Positions 44,416 through 56,031 are shown, counted from the stretch's first letter. The stretch: 64,000 nt of DNA from Sambucus nigra (GCA_949130495.1 OX422217.1:571426606-571490605), one strand, 5' to 3'. Made by a program: numbers and translations. Notes: generated by a model from the letters alone, not told the origin.

Positions 44416-44701
44416 TGATTTGTTGTAAATATTTTCCTTTTCTTCTTCTTATGTAATTCTTGGGCAATACCTCCCAATTTTGTAATGCCCCAAAGTTTAC
44501 GAATGAAAAAATGTATATTTTCCCATGTCATTTCTCTATGGTACAACTGTTTGCGTACATTATGAAGTTCTATAATTCTTTCATATCCACTTGAGTTATA
44601 ATAAGAAGAACTTGCATATTTGTCATAGAAAGAACTTGTATATTCCTAATAGCTAGATATATTAGTGGCCCAAACATAATTACTTACACATTATAGAATT
44701 T
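44416..44701. other. Tail-to-tail spacer between antisense gene and pol of B
   Basis: About 290 bp of AT-rich DNA between the convergent ends of the antisense gene (+) and integrase (-). 'aatgaaaaaatg' follows near 44500. Two transcripts from the two strands would end here. Confidence 0.5.
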
Positions 44702-46261
44702 TTACCATTTATTATTAATCTTGAATGTCTTATCTTCTTCCATCTTAAAAACTAAATAATAACCCGAGTCATGCGCTTGTTTTATAATAAAAGGTCCCTC
44801 ACAAATCGCTGCAAATTTAGGTAGGGGAAGCCCCCTTATATTCTTCACTGTTGCTTTCAACACGAGGTCTCCCGCCACGAATTTCCTTGGTCTCACCAAA
44901 TTATCATATGCCCTTGAGAACTGTTTCGTAGACATTTGAAAGTGTTGAATCGCGTTTTCTCCATGTTCATCCAATGCTTCCAACTGCACATATCTACTCT
45001 GAGGGATCATGCTACTTCACAAGGCATATCGAGCAGAGGGAACTTCTAACTCCATTGGAAGGATTTCCTTAGCCCCATAAATAAGGGAGAACGGAGTATA
45101 CCCTATGGGCTTCCTCTTGGTTATTCTATAGGCCCATAATACAGTTGGTATCTTGTCATCCCACGATCCTGGGAAATCCTCCATCGTTTGAGACAATATA
45201 TTAACCAAGGTTTTGTTAGTTGCCTCGACTTGCCCATTTCCCTTTGGGTATGCTACCGTTGAAGTATGATGACCGATGGAGTATATGTCTGTGAGCATCA
45301 TCACTTCTGAATTGATGAAAGGGGTTTCATTATCTGAGAGAATAACCTTTAGAATCTCAAAAAGGCAGATGATGTATTCCCTAATGAAGTTGCTCACCAC
45401 CCCTGCTGTTGGCCTTCTTAGTGGTATCGCTTCAGCCCACTTAGTAAAATACTCTCTTGTTACTAGTATTCAAATCTTCCCCCTCAAAGAAGTATGTATT
45501 GCCCCTACTAGGTCGAACGCCCAAGGGTTAAAAAGATAAGGGGTTTCCAGGGAGTGTAGGGCCACCGATGGGGTATGGATCATATTTTCATGAAGTTGGC
45601 AAGCCTTGCATTTGTTAACGAACTCAACAGAGTCCTTTTCCATCATTGGCTAATAATACCCCAATGCTATAAACTAGTCATATAATTTGGCCCCTCCTAT
45701 ATGAGTTGGATCGTGCACTTACTTGAGGACCTCAGATGCTTCTTCTTTCATGATACAATGTAGTTGCCTGCTAAAGTATCCCCTTCGATAAAGCCTCCCC
45801 TCATGAACGTAGAATTTAGGGGCCCTTCGCTAAAGTCCGATCGCGTCAATCTTCTCTATTAGGAAAACTCCATCTCTGATGAAGCCAATATAGGGTTGTC
45901 TTTAGTCAGGTTGAGCTTCCATGAAATGACATTCAGCTTCTTCAAAGAATAACTGGCATTTATCACACTTTCGTTGTAGCTATGTTGCATCCTGATTCAT
46001 ACTTGGCCAGAAATATCCCTCTCTTTGAATTCTTATGTAAAGAGGTACCTCAGTTATTTTACAATGTTTTTCATGTGTTTTCTTCAACCTCTGCTCTTCT
46101 TCTTCTGGGCTAATGGGTCTTGACAGCCATCCTCCTATGTTTTCGAAGTAAAGGTTTCCTTGGTTTGTAAAGTATTGGTCCAGTTCCCTTAGCCCCATCG
46201 TTCCTTCACCCGATTCCAGTTGATTGCTTCTTTCTCCCCTCCAGTCCCCGTCCTCCACCAT
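44702..46261 (-). pseudogene. Element B integrase
   Basis: The HHCC finger ('VHDPTHIGGAKLYD', 'KCKACQLH') lies at about 45700-45595. The core has 'PWAFDLVG' (Asp at 45514-45512), 'VILSDNETPF' (Asp at 45334) and 'GNGQVEATNK' (Glu at 45226). The last two are separated by exactly 35 residues, so the DD35E triad is complete. The C-terminal part 'FVAGDLVLKATVKN' and 'FAAICEGPFIIKQA' ends at 44702. An upstream segment (46100-45950) has a second finger-like module. Few stops are present; it is the best preserved domain of B. Confidence 0.88.
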
Positions 46262-46299
46262 CGGCAGAATTAACTGTACTACCGAAGGAGCTGTTCTTC

Positions 46300-47184
46300 A
46301 TCTGATCACAATAGTAGTTATATTGTTCCTCATAACCATTTTCTGGGCGATGGTGGCGTAGGCATCTAGATAGCGGTTCATTATTCTATAATGTCTCTTG
46401 ATCCTTGTCCGATGGAACTAGCCAGGGAGCATCTGAATAACTGTCCAGTATGGCACCAGACCCATGTGTTTTTCGTACATATTATCCATTCACTTACTGA
46501 ATCACTAAGTTCGAATCATCTTTGATGCAAAGTGAACGAATTACCCTTCAAAGAGATTTAGCAATCCCAGCACCACTGCTTTATATTCTTCTTCATGGTT
46601 GGAACAAGGGAAATCCAATTTGTAGGAAAGGAAAATCTCATCCATTCCTTTTGAAAGAATAACCCCTGCTCCTCCTTTCTTTTTCGCCGAAGATCCATCA
46701 AACTACATCATCCACTCCTCATTTGTTGCATCTAGGAAATTGGCCTGCAAATCGTCTCCTAGAATACTTTTTTTGGGTGGCTCAAACGCTCTAGTGGGGA
46801 AGATTGCCAACAAGTAGGCGTATGCTTGTCTCTTGATCGCGCGAGGAACCACACACTTCAAGTCATATTCGTAGAGGATGAGGAACCACCTATCTGCCCT
46901 ACCAATCAATATAGTTCTTGCCAGCAAATACTTAATAGGATCCCATCTACTTACAATGTGGATTGTAAAAGACAACATATAATGTCTAAGTTTTGCGCTA
47001 CAAACACTAAGGCTAAATAATTCCTTTCTAAACTACTATATCTGATCTCTGGCCTATGTATGATTCTGCTGAGGTATTAGACTGGTCGTTCTTACCCATT
47101 AATTTCTTGTGCCAGTAAAGCTCCAACAAACCTCATAGTAGACGTAAGCTATAGCTGCAACGGTATTCCTACTTATGGGGGAAC
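46300..47184 (-). pseudogene. Element B connection and RNase H region
   Basis: 'LTSTMRFVGALLAQE' (47140-47095) is the tail of the RT-linked RNase H. 'YLLARTILIGRADRWFLILYEYDL' (46935-46860) is the connection. 'FDGSSAKKKGGAGVIL' (46695-46650) and 'NHEEEYKAVVLGL' (46605-46565) are the start of a second RNase H with Asp and Glu kept. Two RNase H-like parts in a row are known from Tat elements. Stops interrupt several places. Confidence 0.78.
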
Positions 47185-49288
47185 CATGATGTCACACCCC
47201 GCCTAATTCTGGCGTCAGCCACCACCAAAACTAAGCCGGGGGTGAGTAAATAAAATACCATTCTTAGCATGAGACAGATATGAGACATAAATAAACCAGT
47301 CCATAAGATACATAATTGAATCAATCTCAAATGATCATAAACAACTAAGCGATAAAAGATCCATCACATGCTAACTCCGAAATAAATCCATACTCCAATA
47401 ATGATTAAATAAAATCTGAATAATCCCAACAGAAATCCTCTAAACAACTTTGGAACCGAATGGCCCAATAAAACTCAAATGAAGTCTCATAATTAAATAT
47501 GAATGAAAAGGAAAGTCTAACTAAACTATGCCATAAAAAGAATAACTCCAACTGCACCTCCAAATGATAACTCCGATAAACTTATGCAGCTTCTCCAATT
47601 CTAATCCTGAAAAAGATTAGTCAACGCATGGGTCAGAGCCAAAGCCTTGAGCAAGAATACACAGTACTCACCTCAAATAATATCCTTGAATCCAGACAGT
47701 AACATTATACGCAATAAATATCACAATATAATATTTTAAATTAAACGGAATAATTAAACGCGATAATTATAAATCACTAACTACCCACATAAATCCCATT
47801 TATAAAGGCACACCAATATAATTTTAAATTCCCAAGTCCCACGATGTTAATTTAATTAAATTAACCAGCTTTTATTATAGTTCTCACTTTTTATTAAATT
47901 GTCACACTTCCCCTTGTAAATCGCCCTCGGAACCGTTTAAACTGTCGGCCCCGACACATGACAAGGTTCCCCTTGTCAGTCTCCCTCTGACCCATTTAAC
48001 TGCCGGCCCCGACACATGCCAAGGCTTCACACACGACACGACATAAATCGCCCTCTGGCCCGTTTAAACTGTCGGTCCCGACACATTATCTTGCATCAAA
48101 TTTTAATACCCATTTTTATCTTAGGCATTAATTCTCAATTTCTCAATTTATAATCACCCCACCCTTTTAATCGATGTGAGATCCTCAAATTACCCCTTAG
48201 TCCCATACCTAAGTGTCCCCAAGTTATCAATACGTCCTAACCTATGTATAGGAGGATTTTCTAACATAAATCTTAACTTACTCTCGTACTTAAACTACCC
48301 TAACGACGATAAAGTAATAAAAATCAGCCCACCCTAAAGATGATAAAAACACAATAATCTACCCTCACTAGTCCCATACCTAGAAGGCGTAAATCATATA
48401 AGGTCTACACGTTAGTCCCATACCTAGAAGGCATCATAAAGTAGAGGGAGAGCAAAATTACCCAACAACCCGTCGTCACAAAGGTAATATAATAATATCA
48501 AAAAGTCACACAAATATGCATAATAAATCAATTTTCCAAACTACACATGATAGTCCAATTTAATTAAATCTTTAATTAAATTAACTCAACGTCAAAAATA
48601 CCCAAATAATTTCATTTAATTATTCTAAATTAAATATACCAAGTTTTCATCATATATACATCAAAAACCAAATTTTATTATCTCTACATGTATTACATGA
48701 GTTATACGCACCCAAAAGTCAATTATTTTAAAGCTAGAGTTTTTCTACATGCAACCTACACCAATAAAACTCAAAATCACTCATGAATCCTACGTACCCA
48801 AAGGGTTCTGAATATTATTCAGATTAATAGATTTTATAAAAATAGCCCCTAATTAGTATCCACTTTTTCTAATTAAGTTACTAATTATTTTTAAGAAAAT
48901 ATGTAATTAAGTGTTTAGGCGACGCTTAAAACGCATAATACTAAAGAAAAAGAATAGATTATTCATGCCTGTGAAGATCGTGTTGAAAATCTAATTAGAA
49001 ATCTGGACTCCTCTCGAAAAATTAGCAAAATAGTGTTCTTGAATGATCTTGATTAAACCTCAATTAAGCCTTCAACAATTTATGCCAAAACTTGTTACAA
49101 AAACTTGATTTTGTTCAAGGTTGATGATTATGAGTGAGAGGAAAAATATTTGGAAGTGTTCTCTAGTGAAAAAACTAGAGAAAAAGTTATTATGAGAAGT
49201 TCCCCTACGGATTAACAAGGTAATATAGTGATTAGCAGTCCTAATCCTACACAAACTCTAAAAACAACTTACAGCGGACGTTTTCTGG

Positions 49289-49331
49289 GAGGGTCGATCG
49301 ATCTACCCCCAGTCATCGATCGATCGATCAT
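49289..49331. repeat. Palindrome cluster (CGATCGATCG type)
   Basis: 'gtcgatcgatc', 'atcgatcgatcgatcatg' around 'tacccccagtc', the inverted counterpart of 36888-36945. It marks both insertions as one LTR family. Confidence 0.8.
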
Positions 49332-49558
49332 GTCTAAAATCTGACAATTCACCCAAAAAAAATTATAAGGGACAAAAATTGTAAAATCAATATAAAATCC
49401 ATTTTAACTCCAATTTTAATTCCGCTTGAAGTTTTATTCTTCTAAAATCATAACCAGCATATTTAGCCAATAAAAAAAATATAAAATTCAAAATTTTATT
49501 TTTCTCGAAAATTCCAATTAATTAATTAAAATAATAAATAAAAACACGGGGTGTTACA

Positions 49559-49575
49559 TACTTCCCCACTAGCAA
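49559..49575 (-). promoter_or_regulatory. Polypurine tract of the U5-U5 insertion
   Basis: Read on minus, 'ttctttgctagtggggaagta' ends at the LTR start TGTAACACCCC. Compare 'ttagggggaagta' of the 9709 element. Confidence 0.75.
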
Positions 49576-50044
49576 AGAATTCCGTCCTCGAAATTAGACG
49601 GAGCATACTCATCAACGCATAAATCTCGCAAAAGAAAATAAGGCTCATATATGCCTACCCGTAGGTGCAGCTGGAGTTATTCATTTTATGGCATAGTTTA
49701 GTTAGACTTTTCTTTCCATTCGTATTTATTTATGAGACTTCATTTGAGTTTTATTGGGCCATTCGGTTCCAAAGTTGTTTAGAGGATTTCTGTTGGGATT
49801 ATTCATATTTTATTTAATCATTATTGGAGTATGGATTTTTTTCGGAGTTAGCATGTGATGGATCTTTTATCGCTTAGTTGTTTATTATCATTTGAGATTG
49901 ATTCAATTATGTATCTTATGGACTGGTTTATTTATGTCTCATATATGTCTCATGCTAAGAATGGTATTTTATTTACTCACCCCCGGCTAAGTTTTGGTGG
50001 CGGATGACGCCAGAATTAGGCGGGATGTGACACATGATTTGTGG

Positions 50045-50900
50045 TTAAACAAGAAGCTGCTTCAGTCCAATGAGAGACTCCTGGTGAACCCCCTCCCACC
50101 TGAATTTTGTGTTCTTTTGTAATAGTTGCATCAATGGGTGTGTCATCTCGGCCAACCCAGGCACAAATCTCCTAAGATAGGAAACTTTACTGAGGAAAAT
50201 CTCCAGCTCCTTCGCTGTTCTTGGACTTGGCAACTCCAAGATCGCTCGTTGTTTGTCCTGGTCCATCTGTACCCCTTATTGATCAACCACAAAACCTAAA
50301 AACTTTCCACTTGTTACTCTGAAGACGCATTTTAGTGGGTTCATCTTCAACTTGTACTTCCTGCATCGGGTGAACACCTTCCTTAAATCACCCAGATGGG
50401 ACTCCTCCTTCCTCAATTTAATGACTAAATCATCCACATAGAATTCTATAAATTTGTGAAAGAAGTCATGAAAAATGGCCATCATTGTTCTCTGGTAAGT
50501 AGTCCCAGCGATCTGAGGCCAAAAGGCATCACTCTGTACATGAAATTTCCCAACGGGGTCCTAAATGTCATTTTCTCTACATCCGTGGGGTCCATCATGA
50601 TCTTATTGTACCCTACATACCCATCCATGAAGCTATAAATCTCATGTACAGTCGTGGCATCTATCAAGCTGTCGATGGAGGGTAAAGGGAGCTCATCCTT
50701 GGGGCAAGCCCTATTCAAATATCTGAAGTCCACACAAATTTGTATTTTGTTTTTGTCTTTCTTTTCCCACTGGCACAATGCTAAACAGCCAAAGCGAGTG
50801 CTGTATCGGTTTGATGAACCCTACCGCTAATAAACATTGGACTTCTTCCTTAATTTTCAAGTCTAGCTTGGGCTATTACTTTCTCGTTGCTTGTTTCACC
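50045..50900 (-). pseudogene. Element B reverse transcriptase
   Basis: 'IQICVDFRYLNRACPKDELPLPSIDSLIDATT' type sequence and 'SFMDGYVGYNKIMM' (50778-50620), 'TFRTPLGNFMYRVMPFGL' (50590-50515), the catalytic 'FYVDDLVIKL' with YVDD at about 50440-50429, 'NPLKCVFRVTSGKFLGFVV' (50330-50285), 'KELEIFLSKVSYLRRFVPGLAE' (50210-50145). Catalytic residues are kept. A frameshift near 50485 and stops break it. The U5-U5 insertion interrupts it right after 'GLKQLL'. Confidence 0.9.
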
Positions 50901-51475
50901 GGGATGGCTGAAGGTATTACGTTAAACTTATGACAACTGACTCCTTCATCCATCCCTTCCATCTCTGTGTACTTCCACGTAAAGACGTATATGAACTCAC
51001 GAATAACCTCCACTAAAGCCTCTCACTTCTCTTTACTGACATATTTTTTAATAAATATAGGCCTCGAATCCTCCACTTCTTTAGACAGGTTCAACTGCTC
51101 TAACTCATGTCCTTATGGCTTCGGTTGATCCGCTATGAAATCCAGTTTTTCGGCTACATCTTCCACGAACTCTTGTATGTTGGAGTTGTCTATCACCATG
51201 CATTACCCTTGTTGATCTACTAAAAAGCACTCGTATATTGGGTTAGCCTCATTATGAGTTTATTCGGCCTCCCATTCACACCATTATAACTAATAAGCCA
51301 CCTTTTCTTCTTTGGTGATAACTTTTTTACACTTCCCGCTGGCAGTCGCCACTGCCTTTCTTTTCTTTTCTCTATAAGCCTCAATAACTCTTCCTCCTGA
51401 GAATTGACTCCACACGCTCTATCATTGGGCCTCGTTCTCTATTGGATCTACCCTGGGCCTCATACTATCTTTGAG

Positions 51476-52850
51476 CTATTTTGAAATGTTTCGGGGCTGA
51501 GGGACCACCTGATGGGCTTTTTCGGCCATCGCTCCCTTGCTGCTTGTGACCACTTTATTCTGCTCGTTTAAGGGCCCCATCCTTTCTCTGATCGAGGGAA
51601 CCCACTCTCCCTCCATTTTTCTTGTTAGGACCTCAACATCCTCCTCCAGCTTTGTGTAAAACACTGCATCCACCAAATAAGCTTCTTCGACAGCGAACGG
51701 CCTCTTCGTAGCCCTAATGGTCACCTTCGTTCCCTTGATGTTCGTCTTGGCACATTGGTGGTACGGGGAAGGTACTAGCCCTTGGTTATTCATCCACACA
51801 CTTCCTATCAGCAGATGGTAGGAAGTTGCACTCTCTATTATGTGGAACTTTATCTAGGAACTCAAATTTCCCATCAGGATCCCAACATTCACGTACCCAA
51901 TGGACTTAGAGGACTGGTTGTCATACCCCGAAATCACTAAAGGCTTGAGGACTAACCTTTCTTCTGAAATATTAGCTATGTGTAAAGATTTTATGGACAT
52001 TATATTGATGGAAGCGCCTCCATCCATAAGGGTCCTTATAGAACTGACCCCGTAGACACTGGCGGTTACATACAAAGCCCTATTATAAGGGAACATTACG
52101 GCACTATCGGCATTGCTGAAGGTTACTTCTGATAGAAACCTCTTCACTAACCTGTCCATGGGTCCCTTCCATCTCAGCGAAGGTACTGCGTTTCTCCTCA
52201 AAATGTCCAAGATTGCCTGGGTGATTTCTAATCTGCTCTCCTTCGGTATCCCAACTTGGTCGAAGAACCATGTGAACTTTGGGGATTTTGAAACAACACA
52301 GTATTCTATGACTGGGTTTGTTTCCTCACATTCAATGTTGTATACATGCTCCCCGTCTTTAGCTCTTGCCTCATCATAAGCTAATACTACATTATCCATT
52401 CCCTTAGTACAACTTTCCAAAGCTTCTTCGAACTCCCCCTGCTTCATCGTTAACTCTTTTTCTTCTCTTTCTGCATCCTCTTCATAGGCCACCACTAGAT
52501 TGGCCCCATGTGATGGAAGTGGGTTATTATTAAAGTTCTGTGAAGGTATTTGTAGCGTTCCCGCCTTCACATATTTATCAATGATTTTTCTTCGCGTGAA
52601 ACAGCTCTCTGTTGGATGCTAGATCTTCCGATAAATCTTGTAATATTTGGGATTCGCCTTTGTTGCAGCATCGAGTTCTCCAATGGGAATGCCTTTTAGT
52701 TCGTAGACTGGTCCTCCTTTGACCATTACGTTGTAACAGCTAACAGTTTCCTCCACTGTACAAGGCAATGGTGGTGGGTCCTCCCTGTCTCTCCTAAACT
52801 TCCTTTTATTGTCCTTCCTCGGTACCTTGTGTCCATCCATTACCTTGGTT
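51476..52850 (-). pseudogene. Element B gag end, aspartic protease and linker
   Basis: 52840-52619 and 52570-51854 (238 codons) are two open stretches split by one stop. The protease motif LMDGGASINIM has its catalytic Asp at 52024-52022 (the D-G-G-A form is normal for this clade), preceded by 'VTFSNADSAVMFPYNRALYV'. After a stop, 'HLLIGSVWMNNQGLVPS' (51830-51765) is the usual end of the protease fold. The rest to 51476 is the linker to RT. The active site looks intact, unlike in A and in the chromovirus. Confidence 0.82.
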
Positions 52851-54029
52851 TACCCTACCCATGGGGGTGAGACCTTCCCCCCACAGGTTGTATTGGCTGC
52901 CTAAACATCATCGGTACCACTTGGTTTAGTTGTACAACCAATGACATTTTCATCATCGCTCTAAGGAATGCCGAAAAAGTCCCTCGCACGTCTCGTTAAT
53001 GAGGTGGCAAATGTACTGAGGAAGTAACCCTTCTGCATAGATCTGCAGAAGTTTTATTTCTCCGGCATCATCTCTTACATTGAGTGACCTTTACTTGAAC
53101 CTTTTAACGTATGCCACCACGTCTTCCCCTGGTCGTTGCCTCTCCCTTGCCAGTTGGGTTAAAGCAAACTCATCCTCTCCTAGAAAGAACTTCTGGACAA
53201 ATAATACGTCCATCTCCTCCCATATGGAAACACTCTTGGGAGCTAAGTGAGAATACTAGGTATATGCCTTATCTGTTAAGGAATTAGATAACTCCCTCAA
53301 CCCGAGCTTCTTCTTGTTACAATGCGCCCCCAAGTGTTCAATAAAGTGTTTAATATACTCCTTTTGGTTTCTACCTTTTCCTGTGTATTTTTCAAAAATA
53401 GGAGGAATATAGTCTTTTGGATAGGGCTTGTCATTGTATTCCTGGGGGTAAGGCATCCGAAAGTCAACGTAGACATAAGCTACCTCAGCCACAGATTGCG
53501 AGGAAGCTTGTATGAACTTCATCATCTCCTTTTGCATCTCTTTCCTCATCTCCTACATATGTGATGCCACTGGAGCAATAACCAACGGGACCATAGACTG
53601 AGTGCTCGTTGAAGCTGGAGCAGTCATCACCGTGGAAGTTGTCGATACTCCTGAGGTTCCCACCGCTGGATTCACAATGGGGGGTATACTTGCTGGGACT
53701 GTTGCCGTTACGCCTGTAGTTGGTGGGACCGTTGGGGCTGCCCCTAGTGTCACAAAGGAGTTGGCTTAAAATCCTTCCAAAACCATTGAAGCTACGGGAG
53801 TTTGCAAAAACTTGTAAAATTTATTCATGAGGAGTTCCACTTGAGCTGGTCCCAACCCAGCGCTCGCAAAAGCTTGCGTTACCCCTGGAGTGCCTATCAC
53901 CGCCTGAACTGGAGGTACCTCTATTCGAGGAGCCTCGTCCCTTAGATCCTCCAGTTCTCTCGCTTCTTATTCTTCATTGTGTTGAATGTCATCAAAGTTG
54001 AGCCTTCGATTAACGTTATCTTGTGCCAT
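52851..54029 (-). pseudogene. Element B gag
   Basis: Start at ATG 54029-54027. An early stop ('HNEE-stop-EA') occurs after about 20 codons. Then come a Pro/Thr/Ala/Val-rich stretch (53753-53553), 'YPKDYIPPIFEKYTGKGRNQKEYIKHF' type sequence (53450-53360), 'WEEMDVLFVQKFF' (53225-53185), and 'LTQLARERQRPGEDVVAYVKRFK' (53165-53095), the capsid core order of Tat gag. No clean zinc knuckle is seen. A handful of stops are present. Confidence 0.82.
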
Positions 54030-54051
54030 ACTCCTTGCTTAGAAGAATGCC

Positions 54052-54071
54052 TCCCCAGTAGAGTCGCAAAA
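54052..54071 (-). promoter_or_regulatory. Element B primer-binding region
   Basis: On minus, the LTR end is followed by 'ttttgcgactctactgggga', the GCGACTCTNCTGGGGA phrase typical after the 5' LTR of Tat-type elements. The priming tRNA is not assigned. Confidence 0.6.
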
Positions 54072-55289
54072 TGTAAGAGGGTATTTTAGATTAATGGAGG
54101 CGTAACCCCTTTTGATTACAGTAATGGTAAGTTAAATAAATACACTCTTGATTAACTATAGGACACGCAAACATAACTTAATGAAGATAAACTCAGTTTA
54201 AACTCACAAATCTCTCATGTATAACTCAATCACATGACAAGGAACTTCTAAGTTAATCATTTAGAGGGAGAGAGAAGTAAGCACCCTAGATACACCTAGG
54301 TAGGAAGAAAAACACCCTCAAGGATCTCTGTCAAGTATTAAAGCTTCGTAATAAATGACAGTGGTGGGTGAGTAAGCTCTTTGATTTGTAATAAATCTCT
54401 TTATCATGTATATTCTCTCTATTAATAACTTTTGAAGTCTTATGAAGATCATCCTCTCCTTAGAGGTGGTTGGGGTACTTAAATATCCCCCACACCGCCC
54501 CCGAGGCAACTCAGTCATCAATGCCTGTGAAAGACATCCCTCATACTTTATGTCACCAACATTAAATACCTGATGCACTAGTTATCTTCACGTTATAGAC
54601 ATTAAATGCCAAAATATGCCTTTTACCTGACCACTGTGTGTCAAGGGTCTATCACCACAGAGGTGGCTTACCAACTGTCTGGCAACCCCAAATACCATGG
54701 TGGTTTAATCAAGTGCATATTTGACATTGTCTAGATGAATAGTGACATCACCTACCGTACATGTGGCATTAAGTAAAGGGTTGCTTGGTTCACAACTCAA
54801 TGCCCGATGGAGATCAAAGATGCTTTGCCCGAGGTTACACGGTAAGGGTCCTTCAGTGTTTTACCGGGTGTATCTAAGATGGTCGGGACAAGCCCCAATG
54901 GTGACCCACTTCCCAATCCTTCAAACCAGGTCCCTCTAAAGTTCCCACGACGAGGTCGTTCGATAGAGCATGAAATCTCTCCCAGGCCCTGCCAAGCCTA
55001 GTCTCTCATGAGTACCGTTTCTACCTAACACTATAAATCAATATTCTCATTATGTCATTACAACCGTTATAGTTCATTGTCCATATAAACAAAGATACAA
55101 TATGACTAAATAACACAACAAGCTAAAGTATGAGCTGCCACGCTAAGCTGCCACGCCGAGATCCCTCGCTTTAGTTGCCTCGCTTGAGTTGCCTCACTAA
55201 GCTACCACGGTACGTTTCCTTGATCTCAAATATTATTGGTGATGGGGAGTTATCCCTAATCTCAGGATTACCTTCAATCCCCCTCTACA
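54072..55289 (-). repeat. Element B 5' LTR (1218 bp)
   Basis: In minus sense TGTAGAGGGGG (55289) to CCTCTTACA (54072). A TATA-like 'atatttaag' is at about 54478-54486 on minus, which gives a U3 of ~0.8 kb. Co-linear with the 3' LTR; differences are scattered substitutions and short indels. Inner frames (54742-54939) are not genes. Confidence 0.93.
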
Positions 55290-55921
55290 CTACCCACGTC
55301 CCCTAAATCCTCTTGCACCTCCTCTCGTATCACCCATAATGTGCACTCCTCCACTATGTGGAACCCCTCGCAATCCAACCCTATCAGCCACTGAACGATT
55401 ATGGGAGTAACAGTCATTTCCTTTAATCCTAGATGAAACGTGCTGGTAGTGTCCGACCACCTCTCCAATAGAGCACATAATACTACAGTAGAATGCGGTG
55501 TATCATTCAAAGCATGTGCCAACTGGCCAAAAATTAGGGTATGAAACCATCCAGCGTACAATAACTGGGAGCTTCTCATAAACCTTCGTTAGCCTAGTCA
55601 TCCACCTAGATCGAATGCTCGAAGGAGATATGTCATTCTACAATAAGAAAAAAACCATTCATTTGCACAAAGAACATAAAGAGAAATACATTGGAATACC
55701 AAAAGTCACCATACTTGCATCGCCACTAGGTTTTTTCACCCTAGACAAATGGTGATATGCATAATCGTGTATCAAGACACCCTCATCAGCTATAGGCTCA
55801 GGCAAATCAAAGGAGTTCTCATTCTAATTGCAAGGGGCACCCTAAACCCCCACTCTAAGATGACCCATTCATCAATAGCCAACCAGTCGTTGTTGTACAC
55901 CTCACATAAAGAACCAATCAT
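55290..55921 (-). pseudogene. Element A antisense gene 1, start: plant-mobile-domain-like
   Basis: Likely start ATG 55921-55919 ('MIGSLCEVYNNDWLAIDEWVILEWGF'-like reading on minus). After stops, 55579-55290 reads 'QLLYAGWFHTLIFGQLAHA', 'TVVLCALLERWSDTTSTFHLG', 'EMTVTPIIVQWLIGLDCEG'. The ALVERWxxxTxTFHLxxxEMTxTxxxVxxLxGLxxxG pattern is the plant mobile domain. The gene is cut at 55290 by element B and resumes at 34934. Its function is unknown; such domains also occur in host genes and other transposons. Confidence 0.65.
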
Positions 55922-56021
55922 TTGAATTCATGAATAAAAAAGGACTTAAGAGCGGTTTTAGAAAGGGAAAGTAGAAGATTCAAACACTTGAAGGTGTGAA
56001 AAATGGGAAGGGATAGCCCCA

Positions 56022-56031
56022 TTTTATAAAA
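56022..56031 (-). promoter_or_regulatory. TATA box of element A antisense gene 1
   Basis: TTTTATAAAA about 100 bp upstream of ATG 55921, followed on minus by a pyrimidine-rich leader ('cttctactttccctttc'). The box is palindromic, so strand is inferred from the gene. Confidence 0.5.

Larger units (their letters stand above)
47190..50032 (-). mobile_element. Chromovirus-like insertion with inverted U5-U5 ends
   Basis: Both ends are LTR 3' ends: left TGTCACACCCCGCC (inverted), right GGCGGGATGTGACA. A perfect 5-bp duplication catga flanks it (47185-47189, 50033-50037). Parts: a complete minus-sense LTR 47190-49558 (its start TGTAACACCCC faces right); a polypurine tract and ~100 bp of pol end 49559-49662; then an inverted copy of the last ~370 bp of the LTR (49663-50032). 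Thus it is one insertion flanked by a ~370-bp inverted repeat. Its GATCGATC cluster places it with the family of the solo LTR at 35811. Removing it with one duplication makes the B pol frame continuous. Confidence 0.88.
34935..55289 (-). mobile_element. Element B: Tat-type Ty3/gypsy retrotransposon with two nested insertions
   Basis: 5' LTR 54072-55289, PBS-like site, gag (54029 down), protease, RT, RNase H, integrase (to 44702), an antisense gene on + (40051-44415), polypurine tract, 3' LTR 34935-39089. Target duplication: ctact (34930-34934) and ctacc (55290-55294), one mismatch. It is inserted in an antisense gene of A. It holds a solo LTR (35811-38751) and a U5-U5 insertion (47190-50032). 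Without them it is about 14.5 kb with 1.2-kb LTRs. It has fewer stops than A, so it is younger. Confidence 0.93.

Noticed and set aside
47190..50032. Considered as a foldback/MITE-type DNA transposon because of its inverted ends
   Set aside because: Internal LTR start with polypurine tract, TG/CA-type ends and 5-bp TSD show a retrotransposon derivative.
54742..54939. 65-codon + ORF, also seen at 35476-35760
   Set aside because: Lies within the B LTR in both copies, antisense to the LTR, with no domain; similarity comes from the LTR repeat.
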